64,000 bases of DNA from an uncultured Pelagibacteraceae bacterium. Its GTDB lineage: Bacteria; Pseudomonadota; Alphaproteobacteria; Pelagibacterales; Pelagibacteraceae. A model generated the notes under the pieces. It was not told the DNA's origin. It saw only the letters and a program-made list of their open reading frames with translations, and did no database searches. Position numbers and translations under genes: made by a program. The stretch spans positions 1 to 64,000 of the forward strand of contig CACIVM010000001.1 of the NCBI GenBank assembly GCA_902590115.1. The letters run 5' to 3'. Shown here piece after piece: positions 32,721-42,774 of the stretch; position 1 is the stretch's first letter; every line of letters begins with the position of its first letter.

Positions 32721-33011
32721 ATGAATGCAACAGAAATAATCAAAGAATCAATTAAAAAAATTAATTTACAATTAAAAAAAAAGGATAAAATAGTTTATGA
32801 CAAAAACTATCAAATATTCGGACCTAAAAGCAAGTTAGACTCTTTAATTATAGTTAATTTGTTTATTGAAATAGAAAATAATATAAAAAAGCAATCAAAA
32901 AAAGAAATAAATTTATTTAGTGATAATTTTTTTGAGAGAGGTTTTAAATTTAAATACTTCATTAGTAACTTAGAGAAAGATATTAACAAGAAAATAAAAA
33001 AAATTAAATGA
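32721..33011 (+). CDS. discrete acyl carrier protein
   Basis: KLDSLIIVNLFIEIENNI with canonical DSL phosphopantetheine site (Ser41, codon 32841-32843); 96 aa, directly in the FkbH operon. Confidence 0.75.
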   Translation: MNATEIIKESIKKINLQLKKKDKIVYDKNYQIFGPKSKLDSLIIVNLFIEIENNIKKQSKKEINLFSDNFFERGFKFKYFISNLEKDINKKIKKIK

Positions 33012-33934
33012 TGTTACAAAAACATAAAAATTTTAATTCTATCGTATCCAAAGTGATTACTCAGTCTAGCACACAAAAAAAAAAAATTGAAAGATTAATA
33101 AGTAAACAAAACAAGATTTATTTTGATAGGGCTGAAGATTTTTCAAAAAAATTTATCAAGTATTTAAAAAATGAAAAAGTTCCACTTAAATATGCCATAA
33201 ATTCTTACTTAAAGCTCTGTTTTGATATGTTTGAAAGTCACAAATACTTCATGAAATATAATAGGTATCCTTTAGCTGACGAAAAAGATGCGTATAAAAA
33301 AGTTTACGATAATATAAAAGTAATGAAAAGTTACATGTTTGGTGTGGCGATATCACAATTTTTATGGTCCACGCATTATGCCATGTACTCATTTTTTATA
33401 AAAAATATTACTAAATCTAACCTCAAAATTAAAAATTATTTAGAGGTTGGCTCTGGACATGGACTATTTTTCTTAAAAGCTTTAGAGAATTTAAGAGAAG
33501 ATACTAAATTTGATATTGTTGATATTAGTTCAACATCTATTAAAATTACCAAATCAGTAATTAACTTTTTTTATAAAGGGGAAAGAGACATTAATTATTA
33601 TAAAAAAAATGTTTTTGATTATAAGCCTAATGAAAAATATGATTTTATTACACTTGGTGAAGTTTTGGAACATGTTAATAATCCAAAGAAACTATTAAAA
33701 CAGTTACATTTTTTATTAAATCCAAATGGAAGAGTGTACATGTCAACTTGTGTTGACTGTCCAAGTATTGATCATATTTATCACTTTAAATCTATCGGCG
33801 AAATAGAACAACTTATTAAAAAATCAGGCTTTAAGATAGTAAGAAGAAATATTCTGCCGGTTGAGGAAAAACCGATGAAAGAAATTGTAAAAAATAAAAT
33901 TACAATCAATTATTGTGCATTACTTAAAAAATAA
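33008..33934 (+). CDS. class I SAM-dependent methyltransferase
   Basis: YLEVGSGHGLFFLKALENL, DFITLGEVLEHVNNPKKLLKQLHFLLNPNGRVYMST; overlaps the ACP stop. Confidence 0.85.
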   Translation: MMLQKHKNFNSIVSKVITQSSTQKKKIERLISKQNKIYFDRAEDFSKKFIKYLKNEKVPLKYAINSYLKLCFDMFESHKYFMKYNRYPLADEKDAYKKVYDNIKVMKSYMFGVAISQFLWSTHYAMYSFFIKNITKSNLKIKNYLEVGSGHGLFFLKALENLREDTKFDIVDISSTSIKITKSVINFFYKGERDINYYKKNVFDYKPNEKYDFITLGEVLEHVNNPKKLLKQLHFLLNPNGRVYMSTCVDCPSIDHIYHFKSIGEIEQLIKKSGFKIVRRNILPVEEKPMKEIVKNKITINYCALLKK

Positions 33935-33937
33935 TAT

Positions 33938-35596
33938 ATGAAAAAAAATATAAGCTTTTTATCAAGCTTCAATATTCAAAATTTACATAATTATTTGATA
34001 TCAAACCTAGAGAAAGATATATACAGTATAAAAAAACCAGAGTTTGGGTCATTTTACGATATCGCCTTCAAAAATATAAAAAGTAAAAAAAACGACTATC
34101 TCTGTGTAGTTTGGACTCAGATAGAATATTTAGTCAGGGGTTTTAATAAACTAATTTTTTATCAAAATATAGATTTAAGAGAATTAATAAAAGAAACAGA
34201 CCAATATATAAATATTTTAAAACAACTGGCGAAAAAAAATGATCATGTTTTAGTTTTTTCATGGGTGTTACCCGATAATGAAACTGGAAAATTTTTAAGA
34301 GATTTCACTGACTCAAATGGCTTAATTAAAAATGTTAATTTTTTAAATTTAAAAATTGCAAATGAGCTAAGAGATATTAAAAATATTTACTTAATTAATT
34401 CTGACAAAATCATAAGTAAAAATAATTCTGACTTTAATCCAAAATATTGGTATTCGGCTAAAATTCCATATTCTCAAAAAGTTTTTCAGCATGCAGCTTA
34501 TGAAATTTCAAATATTTTAAATTTGTTTTTAGGTAAGAATATTAAGCTAATAATTCTTGATTTGGATAATACGATTTGGGGTGGAAATTTAGGAGATTTA
34601 GGTTGGGAAAAGATTACTCTAGGAGGTCACAGTATGCTTGGGGAGGCATTTAGAGATTTTCAAAAAAAACTCAAATCATTAACTAATCTAGGTGTTCAAT
34701 TGGCAATAAGCAGCAAAAATGATGAGAAGAATGTTTTAGAAGCTTTAGAAAGAAATGAGGAAATGGTTTTAAAAACAAAAGATTTTGTGACTTGGAAAAT
34801 AAATTGGGAAGATAAAGCAAAAAATATAAAAGAGATAATAAAAGAATTAAATTTGTCTCAAGAAAATATTTTATTTTTAGACGACAATATTAGAGAGAGA
34901 ATGAGAGTTAAAAGTTCTCTTAAGAAAGTCCAGGTACCTGATTTACCGAATGACCCTTGTAATTTTTCAAAGTTTCTCTCAGAAAAAGGTTACTTTAACT
35001 TTAACACTACTATTACACTAGAGGATCATAACAGACTTAAATTTTACAAAGATGAATTCAAAAGAAAGAAAAATAAAGAAAATTTTATATCAGAGGATAG
35101 TTGGCTAAAATCTCTACAAACAAAAATAACTTTTCAAAAAATTAATGAAAATAATAAAGATAGAATTGTGCAGCTCCTGTCTAGAGTTAATCAAATGAAT
35201 TTAACTACTAGGCGGATTACTCATAAAGAATTGGATAAATTGAAAAAAAATAAAAAGAATCAATTGCTGTCATGTACATTAAAAGACAAATATGGTGAAA
35301 TGGGTATTGTAGGTTTTTTTAATATTGAAATTAATAATGATAAGTGTCTAGTTAAAGACTTATTGTTAAGTTGTAGAGCTTTTGGCAGAAGTGTAGAACA
35401 AAGTATGATCCTGAAAATAATCGAGATTTTAAAAACAAAAAAAATCAACTTATTAGAACTTAAGTATATTAAGACAAAAAAAAATAAACCATGTCTTACT
35501 TTTCTAAAAAAGAATTTTAATGAGGTTAAAAAGAATACGTTTCAATTAAAAAATTTTAAAAATTTTAGGATACCAAAGTATATTTCTATTAACTAA
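33938..35596 (+). CDS. FkbH-like HAD phosphatase/acyl-transfer protein
   Basis: LIILDLDNTIWGGNLGDLGWEKITLG (DxDxT), AISSKND, NILFLDDN, C-terminal GNAT-like region LLSRVNQMNLTTRR...CRAFGRSVEQ. Confidence 0.88.
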   Translation: MKKNISFLSSFNIQNLHNYLISNLEKDIYSIKKPEFGSFYDIAFKNIKSKKNDYLCVVWTQIEYLVRGFNKLIFYQNIDLRELIKETDQYINILKQLAKKNDHVLVFSWVLPDNETGKFLRDFTDSNGLIKNVNFLNLKIANELRDIKNIYLINSDKIISKNNSDFNPKYWYSAKIPYSQKVFQHAAYEISNILNLFLGKNIKLIILDLDNTIWGGNLGDLGWEKITLGGHSMLGEAFRDFQKKLKSLTNLGVQLAISSKNDEKNVLEALERNEEMVLKTKDFVTWKINWEDKAKNIKEIIKELNLSQENILFLDDNIRERMRVKSSLKKVQVPDLPNDPCNFSKFLSEKGYFNFNTTITLEDHNRLKFYKDEFKRKKNKENFISEDSWLKSLQTKITFQKINENNKDRIVQLLSRVNQMNLTTRRITHKELDKLKKNKKNQLLSCTLKDKYGEMGIVGFFNIEINNDKCLVKDLLLSCRAFGRSVEQSMILKIIEILKTKKINLLELKYIKTKKNKPCLTFLKKNFNEVKKNTFQLKNFKNFRIPKYISIN

Positions 35597-36332
35597 ACCT
35601 TTTACAACTTTTTACTTTTAATTTGGCAGTTTTTTGAATTCTTTCTATTGTTTTTTTTATATCCATAACAATAGTTTTTTTCTTAGGACCATAAGCATGA
35701 ATTAAATTTTTTTTAGATAAAATTATAGCAACATGACCTTTCCAGAAAATTAAATCATTTTTTTTTAATTTTTTTAAATCAATTTCTCTCTTTACATATT
35801 TTTCTTGATCTTTCGCATCTCTAGGGAAAAAAATTTGATTAAAATTAAAAAATATTTGAACTAAACCAGAACAGTCAATACCTTTATAAGATTTGCCACC
35901 CCATTTATATTCAACATTTTTAAATATTAAAATTTTTTTAAATATATCTTTTTCTTTAAATTTAATTGGTTTGATATCTTTTTTATTAACCCAACCTTTC
36001 TCAAATTTATAATAACCTAGCTTTTTGTTAGTTACCTTAATCATAGATCCAAAAGATAATTTTAAGCTTATTTTTTTTTTATTTGGGTTTTTATAAATAT
36101 TTGCTTTAAGTTTATAAATTTTATGACTAGGTGTGATTAAATTAGAATATTTTTTCTTTTTAACAAAGCCAATATATCCATCACTTTTTATTTTTATTTT
36201 ATACCAAGATCTTTTTTGGCTTAAGATTTTAAAATGATCTCCATAAATCATTTGTGTAACTATTTCAGATTTTCTTGATGCCTTTTTATGTAAATTTGTT
36301 GTAACAAAATTATTTGTGAACGTTTTAGTCAT
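35589..36332 (-). CDS. SH3-domain plus NlpC/P60 family cell-wall hydrolase
   Basis: Bacterial SH3-like repeats then YKWGGKSYKGIDCSGLVQ, KNDLIFWKGHVAIIL. Confidence 0.82.
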   Translation of the reverse strand: MTKTFTNNFVTTNLHKKASRKSEIVTQMIYGDHFKILSQKRSWYKIKIKSDGYIGFVKKKKYSNLITPSHKIYKLKANIYKNPNKKKISLKLSFGSMIKVTNKKLGYYKFEKGWVNKKDIKPIKFKEKDIFKKILIFKNVEYKWGGKSYKGIDCSGLVQIFFNFNQIFFPRDAKDQEKYVKREIDLKKLKKNDLIFWKGHVAIILSKKNLIHAYGPKKKTIVMDIKKTIERIQKTAKLKVKSCKRFS

Positions 36333-37695
36333 TTATCTTAATCTTATTTTTTATTAGATACAAAAAAATTAAAGATGGGATAACCATTATAGCAGTGATG
36401 ATGAAAAATATTCCCCAATCACCATTTAACCAATCTACTAATGCCCCTGAGGATGCAGCAAGCGTAGTTCTTCCAGCTGTTCCAATAGAAGCAAGTAATG
36501 CATACTGAGTGGCTGTATAGTTTCGATCCACAAGCATTGATATAAATGCTACAAAAGCAACTGTTGCAAAAGCTGCAGCAATATCATCAAATATAACAGC
36601 AACAGCAAAAAGTAACTCAGACTTACCACTCCAAGCTAAAATAGAAAATAATAAATTAGTAGATGCCATTAAAATTCCTGAAACAAACATTGCTGTAATA
36701 ACTCCGGATCTAATAGCAAACAATCCTCCTAATAGAGTAAAAACTACAGTAGTAACCCAACCTAGACCTTTGGAATAAAGAGCAATATCTGTTTTAGTGA
36801 ATCCTATTTCTTTATAAAATATTACGGACATTCTACCTAAAAAAGCTTCACCAATTTTAAATAAAAAAACGAATCCAAGAATAGCGATTGCAATTTTTAA
36901 ACCATTTTTTTTAAAGAAACTAACAATAGGACTTACTACGGTGCTTGTTATCCATACTGTGGATCTAGTTAAAAAATTTTGTGAATTAAATTTTATAGAT
37001 AACACTCTGTCATTTTCTGTCTGAGCTCTTTCTCTATCAGTTTGTATTTCTTTTACAAATAGAAGTAGTGCATTGCAAAGTATTATGATTAAACATAAAA
37101 TTAAAAAAGTAATTTGCCAGTAATTTAAAAATCCCATTGATTGAAAAAAATCTGCAGTTTTTAAAGAGATAACTCCTCCCAATTTATAACCTGTCCACCA
37201 ACCAACAACTGCCATGGCAGCTCCTGCTTGCATCGATTTTCCCTCATTCTCTCCAATTTGCTCAATACGAAGAGCGTCTACTGTTATATCTTGCGTTGCA
37301 GAGGCTGTAGCTATAACTAGACCAATCAAAATTACTAATGCTAAATTTTTTGTAGGATCAATAAAACTCCACATTACCAGACTAGTTAAAATTATTGATT
37401 GCATAGCAATTATCCAGGCTTTTCTATGTCCAATTTTTTTTGTTAACCATGGTATTTGTAATCTATCGATTAATGGTGCCCATAAATAATTAAAAGCATA
37501 AACGCCGAAAATTAAACCTGCCCATCCAATAGTGCTTCTGCTAAGATTATTTTCTTGTAACCAAATACTTAAACTACTTCCAATTATTACCCAAGGGAAA
37601 CCACTTATTGCGCCCAATAAAAGAATTTTGAGCATTCGTTTATCAAAATAAATTGAAAAGCTTTCAGATAGAGTGATTTTTTTTTGTATGTCCAT
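36325..37695 (-). CDS. ampG: AmpG-like MFS muropeptide permease
   Basis: ISGFPWVIIGSSLSIWLQENNLSRSTIGWAGLIFGVYAFNYLWAPLIDR, ATASATQDITVDALRIE. Confidence 0.85.
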   Translation of the reverse strand: MDIQKKITLSESFSIYFDKRMLKILLLGAISGFPWVIIGSSLSIWLQENNLSRSTIGWAGLIFGVYAFNYLWAPLIDRLQIPWLTKKIGHRKAWIIAMQSIILTSLVMWSFIDPTKNLALVILIGLVIATASATQDITVDALRIEQIGENEGKSMQAGAAMAVVGWWTGYKLGGVISLKTADFFQSMGFLNYWQITFLILCLIIILCNALLLFVKEIQTDRERAQTENDRVLSIKFNSQNFLTRSTVWITSTVVSPIVSFFKKNGLKIAIAILGFVFLFKIGEAFLGRMSVIFYKEIGFTKTDIALYSKGLGWVTTVVFTLLGGLFAIRSGVITAMFVSGILMASTNLLFSILAWSGKSELLFAVAVIFDDIAAAFATVAFVAFISMLVDRNYTATQYALLASIGTAGRTTLAASSGALVDWLNGDWGIFFIITAIMVIPSLIFLYLIKNKIKIND

Positions 37696-37707
37696 AATTA
37701 AGATAAA

Positions 37708-39156
37708 TCAATTTCTCCAAAAAGAAGGAAAAAATAATACTAATACTGCAAATAGTTCTAATCTTCCCAACAGCATTCCAAAACATAGAATCCACTTCGA
37801 AATATCAGGTATAGATTTATAATTTCCATTAGGCCCTATAATTTCCCCTAAGCCTGGTCCTACATTAGAGATTGCACTGGCAGCTCCGGAAATAGAGGTA
37901 AGCAAATCAAGCCCCGTTAAAGATAATAATAATGATATGAAAAAAAATATAAACAAAAAAGAAAATATAAAAATAATTACTGAATTGATAAAATTATCAG
38001 ATATTTTTTGATTATTATATTTTATAATATTGATACTATTTGGATAAATTAATTTTTTTATTTGATTAATTAAAAATAAAAATAGCATCTGGAATCTAAA
38101 TATTTTTATTCCACATGCGGTAGATCCAGCACAACCACCTATAAACATTAATAAGATAAAAAATATGAGAGAAAAATTTCCCCATAAGCTAAAATCATCA
38201 GTTACATATCCAGTACCAGATAAAATAGAAACAACATTAAATGATGAAATTCTAATTTTATCTAATATTGAGCTACTATCGTTAATTAAAAATAGGTAAA
38301 AAAACATAATTAGAATTGATATACATAACAAATAGATAAGACCTTTTATTTGAACATCCTGAATGAAAATTTTTCTATTTCCTTTTATAAATTTTAAATA
38401 AGCAATAAAAGGTATACTGCCTAGAATAATAAAAATACTTGCAATAATTTCAATATTGGAATTTTTGAAAAATCCAATAGACTGATTATGAGTTGAAAAT
38501 CCGCCGGTAGCAATAGTAGTCATTGAATGCGCAATACTATCAAAAAAACTCATACCACATATTAAATAAAAGAACCCACATACCGCAGTTAACATTAAAT
38601 AGATCAAAATTATTATTGTAGCAACTTCGATGGTTCTTGGGAGAATTTTTTCAGTAGAGTCCGGACCTTCCATCTTAAAAAGCTGCATTCCACCAACGCT
38701 TAGTAATGGTAGTATTGTAATGGCCATAACCACTATTCCAACCCCCCCTAACCATTGCATTAATGCTCTCCAAATTAAAATACTTTTTGGTGCGTTATCC
38801 AAGTCAGTTATGATTGTAGCTCCAGTGGTTGTAATGCCCGACATACTCTCAAAGAACGCTTCGCTGATAGAGAAGTTTATTGGTGATAGTAAAAAAGGTA
38901 AACTTCCAAATATAGCTATTGTTGTCCATGCGAAACTTGAAAAAAGAAATGTTTGTTGTAAGTTTAATTTAAAATCTTTTTCTAAATTAGCTAAAATAAA
39001 TAATATACCTAAAAAAACAGTTATTAGGGATGCTGAAAAAAAGCTGTGACTATTCTCCTTATAAAAAATCTGTACTCCGTAAGGTATTAACATAAAAAAC
39101 CCTAAAATTACCAAAAGAATACCAATGAGAAAAAAAACCGTTTTATTTGCAATCAT
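37708..39156 (-). CDS. trkH: TrkH family potassium uptake protein
   Basis: ESMSGITTTGATIITDLDNAPKSILIWRALMQWLGGVGIVVMAITILPLLSVGGMQLFKME. Confidence 0.92.
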   Translation of the reverse strand: MIANKTVFFLIGILLVILGFFMLIPYGVQIFYKENSHSFFSASLITVFLGILFILANLEKDFKLNLQQTFLFSSFAWTTIAIFGSLPFLLSPINFSISEAFFESMSGITTTGATIITDLDNAPKSILIWRALMQWLGGVGIVVMAITILPLLSVGGMQLFKMEGPDSTEKILPRTIEVATIIILIYLMLTAVCGFFYLICGMSFFDSIAHSMTTIATGGFSTHNQSIGFFKNSNIEIIASIFIILGSIPFIAYLKFIKGNRKIFIQDVQIKGLIYLLCISILIMFFYLFLINDSSSILDKIRISSFNVVSILSGTGYVTDDFSLWGNFSLIFFILLMFIGGCAGSTACGIKIFRFQMLFLFLINQIKKLIYPNSINIIKYNNQKISDNFINSVIIFIFSFLFIFFFISLLLSLTGLDLLTSISGAASAISNVGPGLGEIIGPNGNYKSIPDISKWILCFGMLLGRLELFAVLVLFFPSFWRN

Positions 39157-39249
39157 AGAAATTAAGATTATTTAAATAGTAAGAAAATTCAACTTAATAT
39201 CTTGTATTTTAAAGTGTATTTTGTATATAAAATTTAATAAACCATTAAT

Positions 39250-40812
39250 ATGCTTGATAAAAACCTTTTACAATCAACATCATCATGGCCTTTTGTTGAA
39301 ATCAGGAAACTTCTTAAAGATAGAAAAGATCAGATAAATAAAAAAAAAAAAATTATTTTCCAAACTGGTTATGGACCTAGTGGTTTACCACATATTGGTA
39401 CATTTGGTGAAGTAGCTAGAACTACGATGATGATAAATGCTTTAAGTCATTTAGAAAAAATTGACAATGAATTAATCACATTTTCTGACGATATGGATGG
39501 TCTAAGAAAAATACCTGACAATGTACCTAACAAAGATTTATTAAAAGAAAATCTTGGAAAACCTTTAACTTCTATTCCTGATCCATTTAATAAATATTCA
39601 AGTTTTGGAGAACATAATAATGAATTATTAAAAAAATTTTTAAAAAAATTTAATTTTGAATTTAACTTTAAAAGTTCAACTGAAAATTATACAACGGGTA
39701 TTTTTAACAACTCTTTAATTAGAGTTTCAGAAAAGTACGAAGAAATTATGAACTTGATTTTACCTACATTAAGATCTGAAAGAAAAAAAACTTATAGTCC
39801 GTATTTACCTTTGTGTCCTGAAACAGGAAAAGTGTTGGAAATTCCACTTATTGAAATAGACAATAAGAGTCATAAAGCCATCTTTGACAATAATGGAAAA
39901 AAATTCGAGACAAGTATAATTGATGGAAAATGTAAGCTTCAATGGAAAGTTGATTGGGCAATGAGATGGTTTACTTTTGATGTCGATTTTGAAATGTACG
40001 GTAAAGATTTGAGTGAAAGTGCAATATTATCTAGTAAAATTTGTAAAATATTAGGCAAGAAACCACCCAATGGTTTTGCTTATGAATTATTTCTAGATGA
40101 AAAAGGAGAAAAAATTTCAAAATCAAAAGGCAACGGCATTACAATAGAGCAGTGGCTCAAATATGCGTCTCCAGAAAGTTTGACATTATATATGTATCAA
40201 AATCCAAGAAGGGCTAAAAAACTATATTCTGAGGTTGTGCCAAAAGCAGTAGACGACTACTTAGAGCTCACAGAAAAATTTGAAAGTCAAAATACTAAAG
40301 ACAAATTACTAAACCCGGTTTGGCATGTACACAACGGAAATCCACCTAAAGAAAAATTTATAATGACTTTTTCAATGCTTCTTAACCTAGCGAGCTCAAG
40401 TAATGCTGATGATAAGAAAACATTATGGAAGTTTATAAATAGGTTTCATAAAAATATTAGCCCAAATAATTATCCTATGCTTGATAGTCTAACAAATTAC
40501 GCTATAGATTACTTTAGAGATAAAATTAAACCAGAAAAAAAATATAAGAAACCAAGTAATGAAGAAAAAAAATCACTTTTAAATCTAGCAGAAGCGATTG
40601 ACTCTGTAAGTCAATCCTCCTCACCCGAAGATATTCAAACTGTGGTATACTCAGTTGGTAAAAAGAATGGTTATGAAAAAAATTTAAGAGATTGGTTCAA
40701 ATTAATTTATAAAGTTCTCTTTGGTGACAATGACGGGCCTAGAATGGGTTTTTTTATAAGTTATTTTGGAATAAAAGAGACTGTGAAATTAATAAAGGAC
40801 AAAGTAAATTAA
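39250..40812 (+). CDS. lysS: lysyl-tRNA synthetase, class I
   Basis: FQTGYGPSGLPHIGTFGEVARTTMM, class I KISKSKGNGITIEQWL (KMSKS-like). Confidence 0.95.
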   Translation: MLDKNLLQSTSSWPFVEIRKLLKDRKDQINKKKKIIFQTGYGPSGLPHIGTFGEVARTTMMINALSHLEKIDNELITFSDDMDGLRKIPDNVPNKDLLKENLGKPLTSIPDPFNKYSSFGEHNNELLKKFLKKFNFEFNFKSSTENYTTGIFNNSLIRVSEKYEEIMNLILPTLRSERKKTYSPYLPLCPETGKVLEIPLIEIDNKSHKAIFDNNGKKFETSIIDGKCKLQWKVDWAMRWFTFDVDFEMYGKDLSESAILSSKICKILGKKPPNGFAYELFLDEKGEKISKSKGNGITIEQWLKYASPESLTLYMYQNPRRAKKLYSEVVPKAVDDYLELTEKFESQNTKDKLLNPVWHVHNGNPPKEKFIMTFSMLLNLASSSNADDKKTLWKFINRFHKNISPNNYPMLDSLTNYAIDYFRDKIKPEKKYKKPSNEEKKSLLNLAEAIDSVSQSSSPEDIQTVVYSVGKKNGYEKNLRDWFKLIYKVLFGDNDGPRMGFFISYFGIKETVKLIKDKVN

Positions 40813-41867
40813 TGTTTTCATTTTTAAGACCTTTCATATTTAATTTAGATCCAGAAACTGCCCATGATCTTGCCATTAAATCACTTAAAGTGGATTTAAT
40901 TCCAGAGGTTTTTTATAAAACTGAAGGAGAAGATTTACTTAAAATAAATGTATTGCATAAAACTTTTAAAAATCCTGTAGGTCTTGCAGCTGGTTTTGAT
41001 AAGAGTGCAGAAGTTTATAATTCCTTGTTCAAGTTAGGTTTTGGATTTGTAGAAGTGGGCACAATTACTCCAAAAAGACAATTTGGTAATCCCAAACCTA
41101 GAGTATTCAGATTAGAGAAAGATAAGGCTTTAATTAATAGGTTAGGATTTAACAATGATGGGGTAGAAGAAGTTCAAAAAAGACTTCAAAGAAATCAACC
41201 TAATGGAGTCTTAGGTATAAATGTTGGACCAAATAAAAGCACAAAAAATAAAGACGATGACTATATTTATTGTTTAAAAAGAATACATCAATATGCGGAT
41301 TATATTACAATAAATATTTCTTCACCAAATACAGAAAATTTAAGAAAGTTTCATCAAAAAGAAAATTTTACTCACCTGCTCAAAAAAATAGATAAAGTTA
41401 GAAATGAAAATAAAATAAAAAAGCCTGTTTTGATAAAAATCTCACCAGATATAGATGAAAACGATATTGGTCATTTAATTGAGATCTCGTTACAATTTGA
41501 TATAGAGGGTATTATAATATCAAATACTTCAGATATTAATCGTGAAAATTTGATTGATAAAAAAAAGTCAGAGCCTGGTGGTCTTTCAGGTAAACCAATC
41601 AACGAGCTGTCAAATCGACTGATAAAAAAATTCTTTACCGAGTCCAAAGGTAAATTAACAATAATCGGAGTAGGTGGAGTTGACTCAGGGCGTTGTGTAT
41701 TTGAAAAAATTATTTCAGGAGCTAGTCTTGTACAATTATATACTGGTATGGTTTATAAAGGCCCTGGTATTGTAAAAGCTATAAAATCAGAGTTAATAAA
41801 TATTTTAAGAAGGGAAAAAGTTACTAAAATTTCTGATATTATAGGATCAGGTGCTAAGAATAGCTAA
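40812..41867 (+). CDS. pyrD: dihydroorotate dehydrogenase (quinone type)
   Basis: FKNPVGLAAGFDKSAEVYN, GFGFVEVGTITPKRQFGNPKPRVFRLEKDKALINRLGFNNDG. Confidence 0.96.
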   Translation: MFSFLRPFIFNLDPETAHDLAIKSLKVDLIPEVFYKTEGEDLLKINVLHKTFKNPVGLAAGFDKSAEVYNSLFKLGFGFVEVGTITPKRQFGNPKPRVFRLEKDKALINRLGFNNDGVEEVQKRLQRNQPNGVLGINVGPNKSTKNKDDDYIYCLKRIHQYADYITINISSPNTENLRKFHQKENFTHLLKKIDKVRNENKIKKPVLIKISPDIDENDIGHLIEISLQFDIEGIIISNTSDINRENLIDKKKSEPGGLSGKPINELSNRLIKKFFTESKGKLTIIGVGGVDSGRCVFEKIISGASLVQLYTGMVYKGPGIVKAIKSELINILRREKVTKISDIIGSGAKNS

Positions 41868-41879
41868 AAAAATAAAAAC

Positions 41880-41908
41880 TTGACCTGCCAACTTGCATTA
41901 CATATATA
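41880..41908 (+). promoter_or_regulatory. sigma70-type promoter for rpmB: TTGACC - 17 nt - TATATA
   Basis: TTGACC at 41880-41885, 17-nt spacer, TATATA at 41903-41908, rpmB ATG at 41921. Confidence 0.65.
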
Positions 41909-41920
41909 AGTTAAGAATTT

Positions 41921-42202
41921 ATGACAAAAAAATGTGAATTAACCGGTGTTTCTCCTTTAAAAGGTCACAACGTTAGTCATGCTAACAATAAAACTAAAAG
42001 ACGTTTTTTTCCGAATTTGAAAAAGATTGTTTTTAGAAGTGATAGGCTTAAAAAAAATATAAGACTTAATGTTACAAATGCTGCGCTTAGAACAGTTGAT
42101 TTTAAAGGCGGCTTAGATAAATTTTTACTTAATGCGAAAAGAAAAAAATTATCAGATAGGGTCAAAAAAATAAAAATTGCCTTACATGATAATAACAAAT
42201 GA
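41921..42202 (+). CDS. rpmB: 50S ribosomal protein L28
   Basis: MTKKCELTGVSPLKGHNVSHANNKTKRRFFPNLKKIVFRS. Confidence 0.95.
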   Translation: MTKKCELTGVSPLKGHNVSHANNKTKRRFFPNLKKIVFRSDRLKKNIRLNVTNAALRTVDFKGGLDKFLLNAKRKKLSDRVKKIKIALHDNNK

Positions 42203-42774
42203 ATTTACAAAAAAAACTACTAATTTTTCTTTCATTATCAATGGGAATAGTAGTTGTTACTTCAAATTATTTAGTTCAATTTCCATTTAATTATTTAAAT
42301 TTAGGTGAGATTTTAACTTTTGGAGCTTTTAGTTACCCAATAACATTTCTAATTACTGATTTAGCCAATAGGGCGTTTGGACAACAAATTGCAAGGAAAA
42401 TTGTTTATATTGGATTTGTAATTGGAATTTTATTGACACTTTTCGTCTCAACAAATTTCAAAGATATTATTTCAATTAGAATTGCCATAGGATCTGGTTT
42501 TGCTTTTTTTATAGCGCAAAATTTAGATATAAAAGTTTTTGATATTTTTAGAAAAAATAAAATTTGGTATCTAGCGCCATTCATTTCTTCCACTATAGGA
42601 TCAATAGCTGATACTTTTCTTTTTTTCTCAATAGCATTTTACAATACTGGTATACCGTGGATAACACTTGCAGTTGGTGATCTACTTGTTAAGTTTTTAA
42701 TCGCTCTGATTATGTTGATACCTTTCAGAATTTTTGTTAAAAAATACTTAATTTCTTTTAATCAAGTAACTTAA
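42199..42774 (+). CDS. yhhQ: VUT/YhhQ family queuosine precursor transporter
   Basis: [28 protein letters not shown]; six TM helices. Confidence 0.85.
   Translation: MNLQKKLLIFLSLSMGIVVVTSNYLVQFPFNYLNLGEILTFGAFSYPITFLITDLANRAFGQQIARKIVYIGFVIGILLTLFVSTNFKDIISIRIAIGSGFAFFIAQNLDIKVFDIFRKNKIWYLAPFISSTIGSIADTFLFFSIAFYNTGIPWITLAVGDLLVKFLIALIMLIPFRIFVKKYLISFNQVT

Noticed and set aside
36325-39156. Antisense ORFs 37214-37489 and 38630-39049
   Set aside because: Fully inside ampG and trkH on the other strand with no recognisable motif; AT-rich open frames by chance.
39340-39352. A13 tract in lysS as phase-variable switch
   Set aside because: Essential gene and AT-rich genome; more likely compositional.
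39250-40812. Class I rather than class II lysyl-tRNA synthetase as an oddity
   Set aside because: Class I LysRS is established in many alphaproteobacteria.
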